A DNA stretch of 34,592 nucleotides. Source: an uncultured Ruminococcus sp. GTDB taxonomy: Bacteria > Bacillota > Clostridia > Oscillospirales > Acutalibacteraceae. The position numbers and the translations under genes are program-made. The notes under the pieces are model-generated. The model searched no databases. It was not told the DNA's origin and was given only the letters and a program-made list of their open reading frames with translations. Every line of letters begins with the position of its first letter. The stretch's first letter is position 1. The stretch is from assembly GCA_902790475.1 (NCBI GenBank), contig CADASG010000013.1:1-34592 (forward strand). Reading direction: 5' to 3'. Shown here piece by piece: positions 24,066 through 32,001 of this stretch.

Positions 24066-26075
24066 ATGAAAAAAACACACAAGATCATTTCTTTGGTACT
24101 GGTATTCATGCTGGTTTTCAGCTGTATAACGGTATTCCCTGCAAGCGCGGCGGTACCCGACGCACCGGCTGACCCGGCGCCTGCATGCCCGCTGTTATTC
24201 CACAATACTCTGCAATGGGAAAACATCTATGAGTACTCATGGGGTAACGACGGCGACGTCAGCGACGCATGGCCCGGCAAAAAGCTTAGCCCTATAGGCA
24301 AAGACGATTACGGCTATGATATTTATTCTCTCAACATTTTTGTCGGTTCAATCGGTATCGTCATCAACGACGGCAACGGACAGCAAACCGACGACATCAC
24401 TGACTTTCAACCTGAGGGCGGCGGTTATTATTTAGATGCTAAAAAGACCGTTGTCAACGCATATGGCGCAACCGTTTATGTGCCCATTCCGCTTGAAGAG
24501 TCTGAGACGCCCACAGAGCCTGCTACAGAACCTACTACAGAACCTGCTACAGAGCCTGCTACGGAGCCCGTCGAATATTCCTACCCTTACACAATCGGAA
24601 ACGCTGACGGCAACGAAACCATCAACATCAACGACGTGACCGCCATTCAGAAATACTTGGCAAAAGCGCCCGTACCCGATACGTTCAACGTATACGCGGC
24701 TGATGTTGACCAAAATGATGAAGTCACCATCAGCGACGCGACCTTGGTGCAGTATTTCCTCGCAGGAATAGATCACAAGGACAGCTACTGCAACACCGCA
24801 AAAGACGGCAAGCTGTCGGGCGAAAAAACTAATCTTTATTTCAGCGATTTTCTCAACTGGGGCAAGGTATCGCTGATCGCGCGCGATAAAAACGGCAAGC
24901 TTATGCCAAATGTCACCGTAGAGGAAAACAATTGGGGCGCATATTTCATATCTTTCCCCGTAGAAACAGCTTCCCTGACCGTTGTCAGCGAGGACGGCAG
25001 CAAGCAAACCGCTCCTTCTTACGATTCCCGGGCGTGGGGCGGTTTTGGTTCGACCTTCTATATCTCGTGGGATAAAAGCAACAGCCAATACGTTTTGGAT
25101 TACCACATGTCGGGCGGTTTGATCCCCGAGGTCAGCTTTATCAATTCGCTAAACTGGAGTCACGTGCGTGTGGAAGAATGGGACAGATACGGCAACTTGA
25201 TCCACACGTATGAGCCGGATTCTTCAAACAACAAGTATACTGTTTATCCCGCGATCAACGCCCAAAAGATTGATTTCACTGACGGCTTAGGCGCAAAAAC
25301 CGATTATATCACTAACTTCTACACGGTTCCCGGACAGGGCGACATCTATTATTTGGATGCAGCTAAAACCACCGTCAACGACGAGGGCAAAACGGTGTAT
25401 GTACCGATAAAGTGCTCAGATGAAGATATTGTCGGCGTATTTAAATTTGCCAACACGCTTAACTGGAAAGAAGTATATTTATATGCATGGAACGAAAACG
25501 GCAACGTTACCGCCGCATGGCCGGGCAATAAGCTGACTGACTTTGAGCTTAACCCTTACGGTGAGGAAGTATATACGATCAAGGTTCCCGTCGGAGCGAA
25601 AGGAATCATCATCAACAGCAGTGAGGGACAAACCGATGATATTACCGAGTTTTATCCCAAAGGCGGTTATTATCTGTCTGATAATGCAATCATCCTGAAT
25701 GCCGAGGGCGCTACCGTTTATGCGCCGCTGAAATGGGAATATGAGCCCTCCTATGATGACTATGAAGGATCATTCAACTTCTACAACTCGCTTGACTGGA
25801 AAGACCTTCACATCTACGCATATAACGATGAAGGCGACGTTACCGCCGCATGGCCGGGCGATAAGCTGACGGACTTTGAGCTCAACCCTTTCGGTGAGGA
25901 AGTATATATGATCAAGGTTCCCAAAGGCGCTGTGGGCATTATTATCAGCGGCAAAGGGGGACAAACCGATAACATCACCGACTTTAATCCCGCATGTGGC
26001 ACCTATTATTTGAATAAAAGCCAAACGACAATAAATGAATACGGCGCAACCGTTTATATCCCGATACAATGGTAA
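24066..26075 (+). CDS. Secreted dockerin protein with five CBM26-like starch-binding modules
   Basis: This 669-residue exported protein has a signal peptide (about 1-29) and no catalytic domain. Module 1 (about 41-143) and modules 4 and 5 (about 454-565 and 567-669) match the CBM26 / starch-binding module pattern: N-L-W, then VYxYAW, then AWPGxKL, then GIIIN and QTDDITEF. Modules 2 and 3 (about 253-350 and 352-452) are more diverged. A Thr/Glu/Pro linker (about 146-165) leads to a type I dockerin (about 177-238) with two calcium loops (ADGNETININD and VDQNDEVTISD). It would dock to a cohesin and bind starch, as amylosome adhesins of Ruminococcus bromii do. An excellent AAGGAGG site seven bases upstream fixes the start. 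The stop codon is a nonsense change relative to the preceding module (see findings). Confidence 0.88.
   Translation: MKKTHKIISLVLVFMLVFSCITVFPASAAVPDAPADPAPACPLLFHNTLQWENIYEYSWGNDGDVSDAWPGKKLSPIGKDDYGYDIYSLNIFVGSIGIVINDGNGQQTDDITDFQPEGGGYYLDAKKTVVNAYGATVYVPIPLEESETPTEPATEPTTEPATEPATEPVEYSYPYTIGNADGNETININDVTAIQKYLAKAPVPDTFNVYAADVDQNDEVTISDATLVQYFLAGIDHKDSYCNTAKDGKLSGEKTNLYFSDFLNWGKVSLIARDKNGKLMPNVTVEENNWGAYFISFPVETASLTVVSEDGSKQTAPSYDSRAWGGFGSTFYISWDKSNSQYVLDYHMSGGLIPEVSFINSLNWSHVRVEEWDRYGNLIHTYEPDSSNNKYTVYPAINAQKIDFTDGLGAKTDYITNFYTVPGQGDIYYLDAAKTTVNDEGKTVYVPIKCSDEDIVGVFKFANTLNWKEVYLYAWNENGNVTAAWPGNKLTDFELNPYGEEVYTIKVPVGAKGIIINSSEGQTDDITEFYPKGGYYLSDNAIILNAEGATVYAPLKWEYEPSYDDYEGSFNFYNSLDWKDLHIYAYNDEGDVTAAWPGDKLTDFELNPFGEEVYMIKVPKGAVGIIISGKGGQTDNITDFNPACGTYYLNKSQTTINEYGATVYIPIQW
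25503..25922 (+). repeat. Near-identical DNA in starch-binding modules 4 and 5, period 333 bp
   Basis: Bases 25503-25589 and 25836-25922 differ at six of 87 positions. The 333-bp (111-codon) period equals one module, showing a recent in-frame module duplication. Confidence 0.9.
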
Positions 26076-26120
26076 TATGAGCCCTTCGATGATTGAGCGT
26101 TCTGCTTTTTCAATAACACG
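26073..26120 (+). pseudogene. Decayed start of a sixth starch-binding module
   Basis: The stop codon TAA aligns with a GAA in the equivalent place between modules 4 and 5. The next bases still match the start of module 5: TATGAGCCC, then a Phe/Asp-Asp stretch, then an FNN motif. A second stop and small deletions follow. The homology ends at about 26120, before the terminator. Confidence 0.7.
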
Positions 26121-26139
26121 GTAATGTAAAAAAGCTTTA

Positions 26140-26186
26140 GGGCGCCTCTGAAAACAGATAGTTTTCAGAGGCGCCCTTTATTTGTT
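26140..26186 (+). terminator. Terminator of the dockerin protein gene
   Basis: A 16-bp perfect stem (26140-26155 with 26161-26176), an AGATA loop and a TTTATTTGTT tail lie 65 bp after the stop codon. Confidence 0.92.
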
Positions 26187-26270
26187 GGCATCGTCCTGCA
26201 AGCCCATTGTGCCGACGTTGTTTTTCTTGTCCGAGTGTCGATAGGAGTGAAACGTTTAGAGCGTCAATCT

Positions 26271-26438
26271 CGGGCGCACACGCAGGTGCGCCCCTACGCA
26301 GTAAAGGAAAACGGTGTCGGTTTCTCGCGTAACGGCGACATTACCTTTCATGCCGCCCCATAGTCCGCGAGCTGACTGCGGCGGCACGCCGACCTCGGAC
26401 GCGCAATGCGCGCCCCTACGATGTTAAGGAAAACATTG
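26271..26438. repeat. Two copies of a GC-palindrome intergenic repeat
   Basis: At 26271-26316 and 26396-26438 an imperfect GC-rich palindrome (GGGCGCA...GTGCGCCC and GGACGCGCAATGCGCGCCC) is followed by CCTACG and then TAAAGGAAAAC or TTAAGGAAAAC. The shared flank shows the two are copies of one element, not chance hairpins. Confidence 0.7.
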
Positions 26439-26445
26439 ATTATTA

Positions 26446-26762
26446 AAACGTAATTTCCATTGCCCTCACAGCTTTCGATATTTCTATTCTGTCCCGCGAA
26501 ACGCCAACGTTACCAATACACCCGGCATCAAGTACGCGAGCCAAAAAACGCGTGGAGAAATCTCCTTTGGCAACGCAGCATTGTTCTCTGTCAGGGAGAT
26601 TTCTCGACTATTCGCTGTCGCGAATTCGGCTTGCGCCGACCGCTCGAAATGACATATAGAGGAAACGTCGTTTCCATTGCCCTCACAGCTTCCGATATCT
26701 CTATTCTGTCTCGCGAAACGCCGACGTTACCGAATAATCCGACGTTAAGTACGCGAGCTAAA
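26446..26762. repeat. Pair of ~100-bp direct repeats, period 217 bp
   Basis: Units 26446-26544 and 26663-26762 align along their length. Within the core (26454-26514 and 26671-26731) only four of 61 bases differ, all transitions. The units end in AAGTACGCGAG followed by C/TTAAA-type bases. The second unit supplies the last bases of rluB, including its stop codon. Confidence 0.85.
26551..26655. repeat. Inverted-repeat element between the two direct repeats
   Basis: GAGAAATCTCC (26554-26564) and GGAGATTTCTC (26595-26605) are perfect inverted repeats. They are followed by CGACTATTCGCTGTCGCGAATTC-type sequence and CGCTCGAAATGACAT. No coding potential is seen. From memory this resembles intergenic elements common in gut Clostridia; that identity is unverified. 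Confidence 0.55.
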
Positions 26763-27507
26763 TCATTCTGCCGTTTACTATGGGGTTGACGAGAAGGTTT
26801 TTGACCTCTTTTTCGGTGAGGTCGCGCCAGTCGCCCTGTTTCAGCATACCCATTTTTACGCCGCCGATCTGGGTGCGCTTCAGGCGCGCCACTTCCAGCC
26901 CTACCGCATCGCACATTCGGCGTATCTCGCGGTTTTTGCCCTCGTGGAGTATCATCTCAAGCACTACTCTGCCCGGCTCCTGATGAACCACATGGACAAT
27001 GGCAGGGGCGGTTTTTTTGCCGTCAAGCTCCACGCCCGTTTCAAGCTTCACCAGCTGATCCTCACTTATCGAGGGGCGCACGGTCACGCGGTATATCTTA
27101 TAGATGTTGTTGCGCGGATGCATGACCTTGTTGGCAAATTCGCCGTCGTTGGTAAAGATCAGCAGTCCCTCGCTGTCCTTGTCGAGTCTGCCTATCGGAT
27201 AGACCCTCTCGCCCACGTTACTCACCAACTCAGCCACACATTTCCTGCCGCGCTCATCGCTCATGGTGGTGACAAAGCCGCGCGGCTTGTTGAGCATTAT
27301 GTAGCGGTAGTGAGTTTTCGGCATGACGATTCGCCTGCCGCTGAGCGTCACCTTGTCGGCGGAAGTGACCTTGTCGCCCAGCACGGCGGTTTTTCCGTTT
27401 ATTTTGACCTTGCCCTGCGTGATCATTTCCTCTGCCTTGCGGCGCGAGGCAATACCGCACTGCGCAATGAATTTTTGCAGTCTGATAGGTTCGTCTTTTT
27501 TAGCCAT
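26758..27507 (-). CDS. rluB: 23S rRNA pseudouridine synthase, RluB/RsuA family
   Basis: The 249-residue enzyme isomerises a specific rRNA uridine. It has an N-terminal S4 RNA-binding domain (IRLQKFIAQCGIASRRKAEE, residues 8-27) and the catalytic GRLDKDSEGLLIFTNDG motif with Asp109, then KIYRV and GKNREIRRM. In Bacillota the homologue next to sporulation/dac genes is RluB, which modifies 23S U2605. The start overlaps the end of the carboxypeptidase gene by 8 bp. The final codons and stop lie inside an intergenic repeat copy, so the C-terminus may differ slightly from relatives. Confidence 0.9.
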   Translation of the reverse strand: MAKKDEPIRLQKFIAQCGIASRRKAEEMITQGKVKINGKTAVLGDKVTSADKVTLSGRRIVMPKTHYRYIMLNKPRGFVTTMSDERGRKCVAELVSNVGERVYPIGRLDKDSEGLLIFTNDGEFANKVMHPRNNIYKIYRVTVRPSISEDQLVKLETGVELDGKKTAPAIVHVVHQEPGRVVLEMILHEGKNREIRRMCDAVGLEVARLKRTQIGGVKMGMLKQGDWRDLTEKEVKNLLVNPIVNGRMI

Positions 27508-28621
27508 AATTAAAAATATCCTTTATTTTTTGCCAAAGTCCGCGCTCAGCCGTTTTCGTCGGAACAGCTTCGGCGGCTGTGACAGCGTCGGTGCGCAGCA
27601 CCTTTCCGTCGAGTATATACTGTACGCTGCCGAGCCGCTGTCCTTTGTGTACAGGGGCGTATACAAAGTGCTCGGCAATTATTTTTCGTTTTACGCGCCT
27701 GAGCTGAGCAGGCGCAATCGCTATCGGCTCCGAGGGTCCGCAGCCTGCCCTTACACTGTCGCTGACCCCTCCGACCACGGACAGCGTTAAAGACGCGCCG
27801 CGCGGCTGATACGCCGCAAGACACGAAAAGCCGTAGTCAAAAAGCGCGATATGGTCGTCCCAGTCGCTTCTGTCGTCAAGAGTGACGCAGATCAGCGTCA
27901 CACCGTTTTGACGCGCCGCCGACACCAGACACCTGCCTGCAGCCATTGTGTAGCCTGTTTTTCCTCCGATGCAGGAGGGATACAGCTTTAGCAGCTTATT
28001 GTGATTGATATAGGTAACTTTTTTGCCGGAGGGAGAGAGGAAATCCACGGTCATGCTCCGCCTTTTGGTTAGGTCGGCAAAATCCCTGCTGCGCAGTCCC
28101 TCCGCCATCAGCAGCGCCAAATCATAGGCGGTGCTGTAGTGATCGTCGTCGTCGAGTCCGCTTGGCGTGACGAAGTGCGTGTTCTTCATCCCTATCTGCC
28201 GTGCGCGCCGGTTCATGCGCAAAGCAAACCTCTCGGCGCTGCCGTCCGCAGCGATCGCCGCAGCGTTTGCGGCGTCGTTTCCCGAACAGAGCATCATTCC
28301 TGCAGCCAAGTCGGACAGGCGCACACGCTCGCCGATTTTGAGATACATGGAGCTGCCCTCCGCAGTCATCTCACGGGTAAAGGTCACCTGCCGGTCGTTC
28401 TTTCGCGCCGATTCCAGCGTCAGCAGCGTCGTCATCAGCTTCGTGGTGCTGGCAGGCTTCATGCGCTTATCCTTGTCGGCACTGAGCAGCACCTGCTTGT
28501 TCTGCGGACAATAGAGCACAAATGCACGCGCTCCCGTGTGAGGAATGCCCACAGCCGCAGCACTGACGGGCAGCGTAAGGATCAAACATATACACAGCAG
28601 CAAAGCAATCGGCTTTTTCAT
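27500..28621 (-). CDS. D-alanyl-D-alanine carboxypeptidase (DacF/DacB-like)
   Basis: This 373-residue exported serine peptidase trims the terminal D-Ala of peptidoglycan stem peptides. A signal peptide covers about residues 1-23. The penicillin-binding motifs are complete: STTK (58-61), SGN (113-115) and KTG (221-223). The C-terminal part (from about 275) is the beta-rich domain common to class A low-molecular-weight PBPs. The ATG at 28621 has GGGGG seven bases upstream. A further in-frame start 12 codons earlier has no site. In B. subtilis dacB lies beside rluB with spmA and spmB between; those two are absent here. The stop overlaps the rluB start by 8 bp. Confidence 0.93.
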   Translation of the reverse strand: MKKPIALLLCICLILTLPVSAAAVGIPHTGARAFVLYCPQNKQVLLSADKDKRMKPASTTKLMTTLLTLESARKNDRQVTFTREMTAEGSSMYLKIGERVRLSDLAAGMMLCSGNDAANAAAIAADGSAERFALRMNRRARQIGMKNTHFVTPSGLDDDDHYSTAYDLALLMAEGLRSRDFADLTKRRSMTVDFLSPSGKKVTYINHNKLLKLYPSCIGGKTGYTMAAGRCLVSAARQNGVTLICVTLDDRSDWDDHIALFDYGFSCLAAYQPRGASLTLSVVGGVSDSVRAGCGPSEPIAIAPAQLRRVKRKIIAEHFVYAPVHKGQRLGSVQYILDGKVLRTDAVTAAEAVPTKTAERGLWQKIKDIFNYG

Positions 28622-28666
28622 AGCGATACCCCCTGCACATTTATATGCAAAGGGCACATCAAAAAA

Positions 28667-29788
28667 TCACTCTATGTCGTCTATGGTGATCTCGGAAAAA
28701 TCGTCGGACGCCGGGATCACTTCTTTGTTTTTATCCTTTTTGTCCTTTTTGAAAAATCCCTTGACCGTGTCAACCACGTCGGGAACCATGTCTACGATTT
28801 TGTCAAAGCTGTTGTCGCTGCCTGTCACGGACACCAGACGCACGTTGCCCTGATAGACGGTCAAAAACGCGATAGGCTGAATGGTGACGCCTGCGCCGCT
28901 GCCGCCGCCGAACAGGTTTTTGTTCTCGTTTTTGGACGGCAGATCGGAACCGCCGGAGGCAAAGCCGTAGCTGACCTTCGACACGGGGATGATCAGCGTG
29001 CCGTCCTCAGAGGTTATCGGCTCGCCGACGATGGTGTTTACGTCCACCATCTCCTTGATTTTTTCCATGGTGATATTCATTAAATTTCCGATAGGATGAT
29101 CCATAACAAACTCTCCTTTTTCTGAAATCCTTGCTTTTTCTTCCTCTATCAGCGCCTTGTCCGCCTTGGTTTTGTTGCGCAGACTGAGCAGCAGCCGCAG
29201 CGCCTTGAAGCCGTGCCTGAACACGAGCGCGAAGATCCACAGCAGGCGGATACTCACCTGCACGTCCGCTTCACAGCGGGTCTTGCCCTTTGCGTCAAAG
29301 TCAGGCTTGATGTCCACGCCGTAGCGCCGGCATTTGCCAGCGCGCACCAGTATGCTGACCGCAGGGTATACCGACAGGCACAGATAGCCGTATTTTACGG
29401 CGGTGTCGTCGGCGTTTTCGCCGCAAAAAACAATGCTGAGCTGCAAGCGCTTGATGATAAGGTGCTTAAAGAAATCCCTGAGAATCCCCTTTGTGAGTAT
29501 CGCGGCGTTTTTGATCGTGTCGATCAGCCACGAAAGTCCCTTTTGCTTGACAAGCCCGGGCTTTTTTTCCTTTTTCTCTTCCTTTGACTTTTCTTCCTTC
29601 TCCGTCTTATCCTTTTTCTTTTTCTTCTTTTCCTTTTTTGGCTTTGACGGAAACAGTGTAACGGGAATAAATCCGATTTTCAGCGTCACGCGCAGCTCTT
29701 TGTCATAACGCGCGCATACGCCGACGGGAATAAGCAGCAGAAGAAAGAGCAGCAGCAGAACGCCAAGGAAGATAAACCAACCGTTCAC
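28667..29788 (-). CDS. DUF2953 protein fused in frame to a GerW/YtfJ sporulation protein
   Basis: The 373-residue frame starts at GTG (29788) with AGGTGAT upstream. Its first 228 residues are a DUF2953 (YtfI-like) protein: one N-terminal membrane helix, a Lys/Glu-rich charged run (about 49-77) and two further hydrophobic segments. From Met229 to the end (145 residues) it is a complete GerW/YtfJ protein: HPIGNLMNITMEKIKEMVDV, GEPI, DGTLIIPVSKVSYGF, FGGGSGAG and FLTVYQGNVRLV. GerW is needed for spore germination in B. subtilis, where ytfI and ytfJ are separate neighbours. Here no stop separates them, although a perfect internal ribosome site precedes Met229. It lies between scpB and the carboxypeptidase gene. 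Confidence 0.85.
   Translation of the reverse strand: MNGWFIFLGVLLLLFLLLLIPVGVCARYDKELRVTLKIGFIPVTLFPSKPKKEKKKKKKDKTEKEEKSKEEKKEKKPGLVKQKGLSWLIDTIKNAAILTKGILRDFFKHLIIKRLQLSIVFCGENADDTAVKYGYLCLSVYPAVSILVRAGKCRRYGVDIKPDFDAKGKTRCEADVQVSIRLLWIFALVFRHGFKALRLLLSLRNKTKADKALIEEEKARISEKGEFVMDHPIGNLMNITMEKIKEMVDVNTIVGEPITSEDGTLIIPVSKVSYGFASGGSDLPSKNENKNLFGGGSGAGVTIQPIAFLTVYQGNVRLVSVTGSDNSFDKIVDMVPDVVDTVKGFFKKDKKDKNKEVIPASDDFSEITIDDIE
29102..29117 (-). promoter_or_regulatory. Internal ribosome site and ATG for a separate GerW product
   Basis: AAAGGAG (core AGGAG at 29113-29117) lies 8 bases before an in-frame ATG (29104-29102). It is as good as the best sites in this window. It would give a 145-residue GerW, close to the usual family length. 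Confidence 0.7.
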
Positions 29789-29818
29789 GCGCCATCACCT
29801 CTTTATCTGCGGCAATAT

Positions 29819-30415
29819 CTATTCTTCCGCGGTTTCGTTATTTTCGTTGTTTTCGGTATTATCCGAGTCGGCGCTGTTTTCATCGGAGCGTGCCTTATCG
29901 TCCTCGCTCTCGGGCAAAGGCGGCAGCTCGTCAAGACTGCTGATATTAAAGCAGCGCAGAAAATGCTCGGTGGTTCCGTAAAGCAGCGGTCGCCCGGGCA
30001 ACTCGAGCCTGCCCTTTTCCTCGACAAGCCCCTTTGCTGTCAGGCTGCCGATAACACCGCTGCAGTCAACTCCGCGCACCTGCTCAACAAACGCCTTTGT
30101 GACAGGCTGGTTGTATGCGACAACAGCCAGCACCTCGAGCGCCGCCTGCGACAGAGGCGTGTTGCGGCGCAGATCCATCACTGTGCGTATCTGCGGAGCG
30201 TACTCCTTGACAGTCACCATCTGGTAGCTGTCCTTTAGTCTGATAATAGTTATGCCCCGATTTTGGGCGTTATAATCCGCCATAAGCGCTTCTGTCTGTT
30301 TGCGCGCCTGTTCGTCGCTGATCTCAAGCGCCTGCGCGATACGCGAAAGCTCCACCGAAGCGCCGTTCGCAAAAAGGATAGCCTCGATCGCGGGGCGTAT
30401 ATGCTGTTCGTCCAT
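29819..30415 (-). CDS. scpB: Segregation and condensation protein B
   Basis: The 198-residue kleisin-associated winged-helix protein forms the SMC-ScpAB condensin that organises and segregates the chromosome. Family motifs are visible: IEAILFANGASV at the N-terminus, LSQAALEVLAVVAYNQPVTK in the second winged helix, and LPGRPLLYGTTEHFLRCF. An acidic, Asn/Glu-rich tail (about 170-198) extends past the conserved part. The start shares one base with the scpA stop (TGATG), so the two are translationally coupled. Confidence 0.95.
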   Translation of the reverse strand: MDEQHIRPAIEAILFANGASVELSRIAQALEISDEQARKQTEALMADYNAQNRGITIIRLKDSYQMVTVKEYAPQIRTVMDLRRNTPLSQAALEVLAVVAYNQPVTKAFVEQVRGVDCSGVIGSLTAKGLVEEKGRLELPGRPLLYGTTEHFLRCFNISSLDELPPLPESEDDKARSDENSADSDNTENNENNETAEE

Positions 30416-31137
30416 CAGGCTTCCTCCTCATTTTTTTCGATCATTCGGACAACGGCGTTTTCTCCGCTGCCCTCTATGCGTATCCGCTTGCCCTTCACCA
30501 GCTCCAGCGTCGCTAAAAAGGTCGCAACCAGATCGCTTTTGCCCTGACACACCTCAAAGATCTCGTGATACTCCAGCTTTTTGCCGTGCCACAGACGGCG
30601 CATCAGGCTAATGATCTTGCTGTTGACCGAAACTATCTTGTGCGCCACAATCCCCGAAAAAGCCTGCTCGGACGGCGGCAGCCTGCGCTTGCCCCTGCCC
30701 ACGGCGCTGATGAACGCCTTGGCGATATCCTCAGGAGGATGAACGCGGTTGTAGGTCATGTCGTACTCCACGGGCGAAGCCTCGCGGAAAAATCGGTCAA
30801 AATCATAGATAACGCCCAGCTTTGCGGCGATCTCACGGCAAACCGCGTATTCAAGAAGCTGACCTGTCAGCTCTTTTTTAAGCTCCTCGGCTTCCTCCTC
30901 GTATTTCGGAAGCAGCATAACGGATTTGATATACACCAGCCGCGACGCCATGGTGAGGAACTCCGAGGCGATATCCATTTGGTTTTCCCTCATTACAGCG
31001 ATCTGCTCCATATACTGGTCAAGCAGCTCGGAGATTTGGATATCATAGATGTCAACCTTGTTCTTTGCGATCAAGGTCAGTAATAAATCGAGCGGTCCCT
31101 CAAAAACGGACAGCTTGTATTGCAGCGGAGAATCCAT
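30415..31137 (-). CDS. scpA: Segregation and condensation protein A (kleisin)
   Basis: This 240-residue kleisin bridges the SMC heads. The N-terminal motif YKLSVFEGPLDLLLTLI, followed by KVDIYDIQISELLDQY, and the C-terminal winged helix (FEVCQGKSDLVATFLATLELVKGKRI) are diagnostic. The ATG at 31137 is chosen for the GGAGG immediately upstream. A GTG 15 bases earlier would overlap the protease gene and lacks a site. It is followed directly by scpB. A metalloprotease gene upstream of scpAB is common in clostridia. Confidence 0.95.
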   Translation of the reverse strand: MDSPLQYKLSVFEGPLDLLLTLIAKNKVDIYDIQISELLDQYMEQIAVMRENQMDIASEFLTMASRLVYIKSVMLLPKYEEEAEELKKELTGQLLEYAVCREIAAKLGVIYDFDRFFREASPVEYDMTYNRVHPPEDIAKAFISAVGRGKRRLPPSEQAFSGIVAHKIVSVNSKIISLMRRLWHGKKLEYHEIFEVCQGKSDLVATFLATLELVKGKRIRIEGSGENAVVRMIEKNEEEA

Positions 31138-31148
31138 AGTCCCTCCGG

Positions 31149-31841
31149 TCACAGTAAGCCAAACAGCTTAAACGGCTGCATGGCAAGCCACGACATACCG
31201 CTGAGCATGCCGCCTGACAAAAAGCCGATCAGCGAGGAAAGCGGACCTGTGTAGATCAGGATAAACAGCGCCGCGAAGAACACCATCTGATAGCGGTAGA
31301 AAAACGCAACGGCACTGTCGGGCAAAACGGTGAACAGTATTTTTGAACCGTCAAGCGGAGGTATAGGCAAAAGATTGAACACCGCCAAATTGACGTTGAC
31401 CTGAACATAGAAAACCAAAAAAACGCGAACGATTCCGCCTAATCCGTCGCTGACTAAAAATGAGGGCGAAGCGCATAAGATGCCGTAGTACACCAGCAGT
31501 CCCGCAAAGCCCGCGACCAGATTTGCCACAGGCCCCATCAGTGCGGTTATGCCCATGCCGAGCTTGGGGTTTTTGAAGTAACGCGAATCAACGGGAACGG
31601 GCTTTGCCCAACCGAAGCCGATGAGCAGCATAAACAGCGCTCCCACGGGGTCGATATGGCTCAGAGGATTGAGCGAGAGCCTGCCGCGCTCCTTGATGCC
31701 CTTATCGCCGAGCAGATACGCCGCCTCGGCGTGCGCCCACTCGTGAAAAGGCAGGATCAAAAAAATAATCAGCAGCACCGCCAAAATTTCGGCGATGATG
31801 GATTCTAACGTGAAATGTCCGCTTAATAGCTGTGAAAGCAT
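31149..31841 (-). CDS. Site-2 protease family (M50) membrane metalloprotease
   Basis: The 230-residue polytopic membrane protein has the zinc motif HEWAH (residues 33-37) in its first helices and the C-terminal NLLPIPPLDG motif, which provides the third zinc ligand. This is the layout of small FtsH-independent M50 peptidases (SpoIVFB-related, YwhC-like). The substrate is unknown. The ATG at 31841 is chosen because GGAGG lies five bases upstream; an in-frame ATG at 31853 overlaps that site. It is first in the scpAB-gerW-dac-rluB unit, behind a TTGTTT-17-TATAAT promoter. Confidence 0.9.
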   Translation of the reverse strand: MLSQLLSGHFTLESIIAEILAVLLIIFLILPFHEWAHAEAAYLLGDKGIKERGRLSLNPLSHIDPVGALFMLLIGFGWAKPVPVDSRYFKNPKLGMGITALMGPVANLVAGFAGLLVYYGILCASPSFLVSDGLGGIVRVFLVFYVQVNVNLAVFNLLPIPPLDGSKILFTVLPDSAVAFFYRYQMVFFAALFILIYTGPLSSLIGFLSGGMLSGMSWLAMQPFKLFGLL

Positions 31842-31876
31842 AGAGTCCTCCATAATAGTGAATATATACAGTTTAT

Positions 31877-31905
31877 ATTATACTACAGACAGCACAAAAA
31901 AACAA
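31877..31905 (-). promoter_or_regulatory. Promoter of the M50-scpAB-gerW-dac-rluB unit
   Basis: On the minus strand, TTGTTT (31900-31905), a 17-base spacer and TATAAT (31877-31882) lie about 36 bp upstream of the protease start. Confidence 0.7.
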
Positions 31906-31928
31906 GTTAATAAATTTTAAAAAAACAC

Positions 31929-31957
31929 TTGCTTTTTTGTCCGATTTCTGGTATGAT
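31929..31957 (+). promoter_or_regulatory. Promoter of rpmB
   Basis: TTGCTT (31929-31934), a 17-base spacer and TATGAT (31952-31957), preceded by TGG, make an extended -10 promoter diverging from the protease promoter. Confidence 0.7.
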
Positions 31958-32001
31958 AACAAAGTTAGGAAAAGTTTATTTCACTAAGGAGGTGCAGACG
32001 T

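Larger units (their letters stand above)
26076..26757. other. 682-bp gene-free region: module relic, terminator and repeat cluster
   Basis: No open reading frame here looks like a gene. The region holds the relic of a sixth module (to about 26120), a strong terminator (26140-26186), two copies of a GC-palindrome repeat, two copies of a ~100-bp direct repeat and one inverted-repeat element. The last direct-repeat copy runs into the rluB stop codon. Confidence 0.8.

Noticed and set aside
26460-26914. Open frames of about 110 codons on either strand across the repeat cluster
   Set aside because: They run through the direct repeats and partly through rluB, lack ribosome sites and show no domain.
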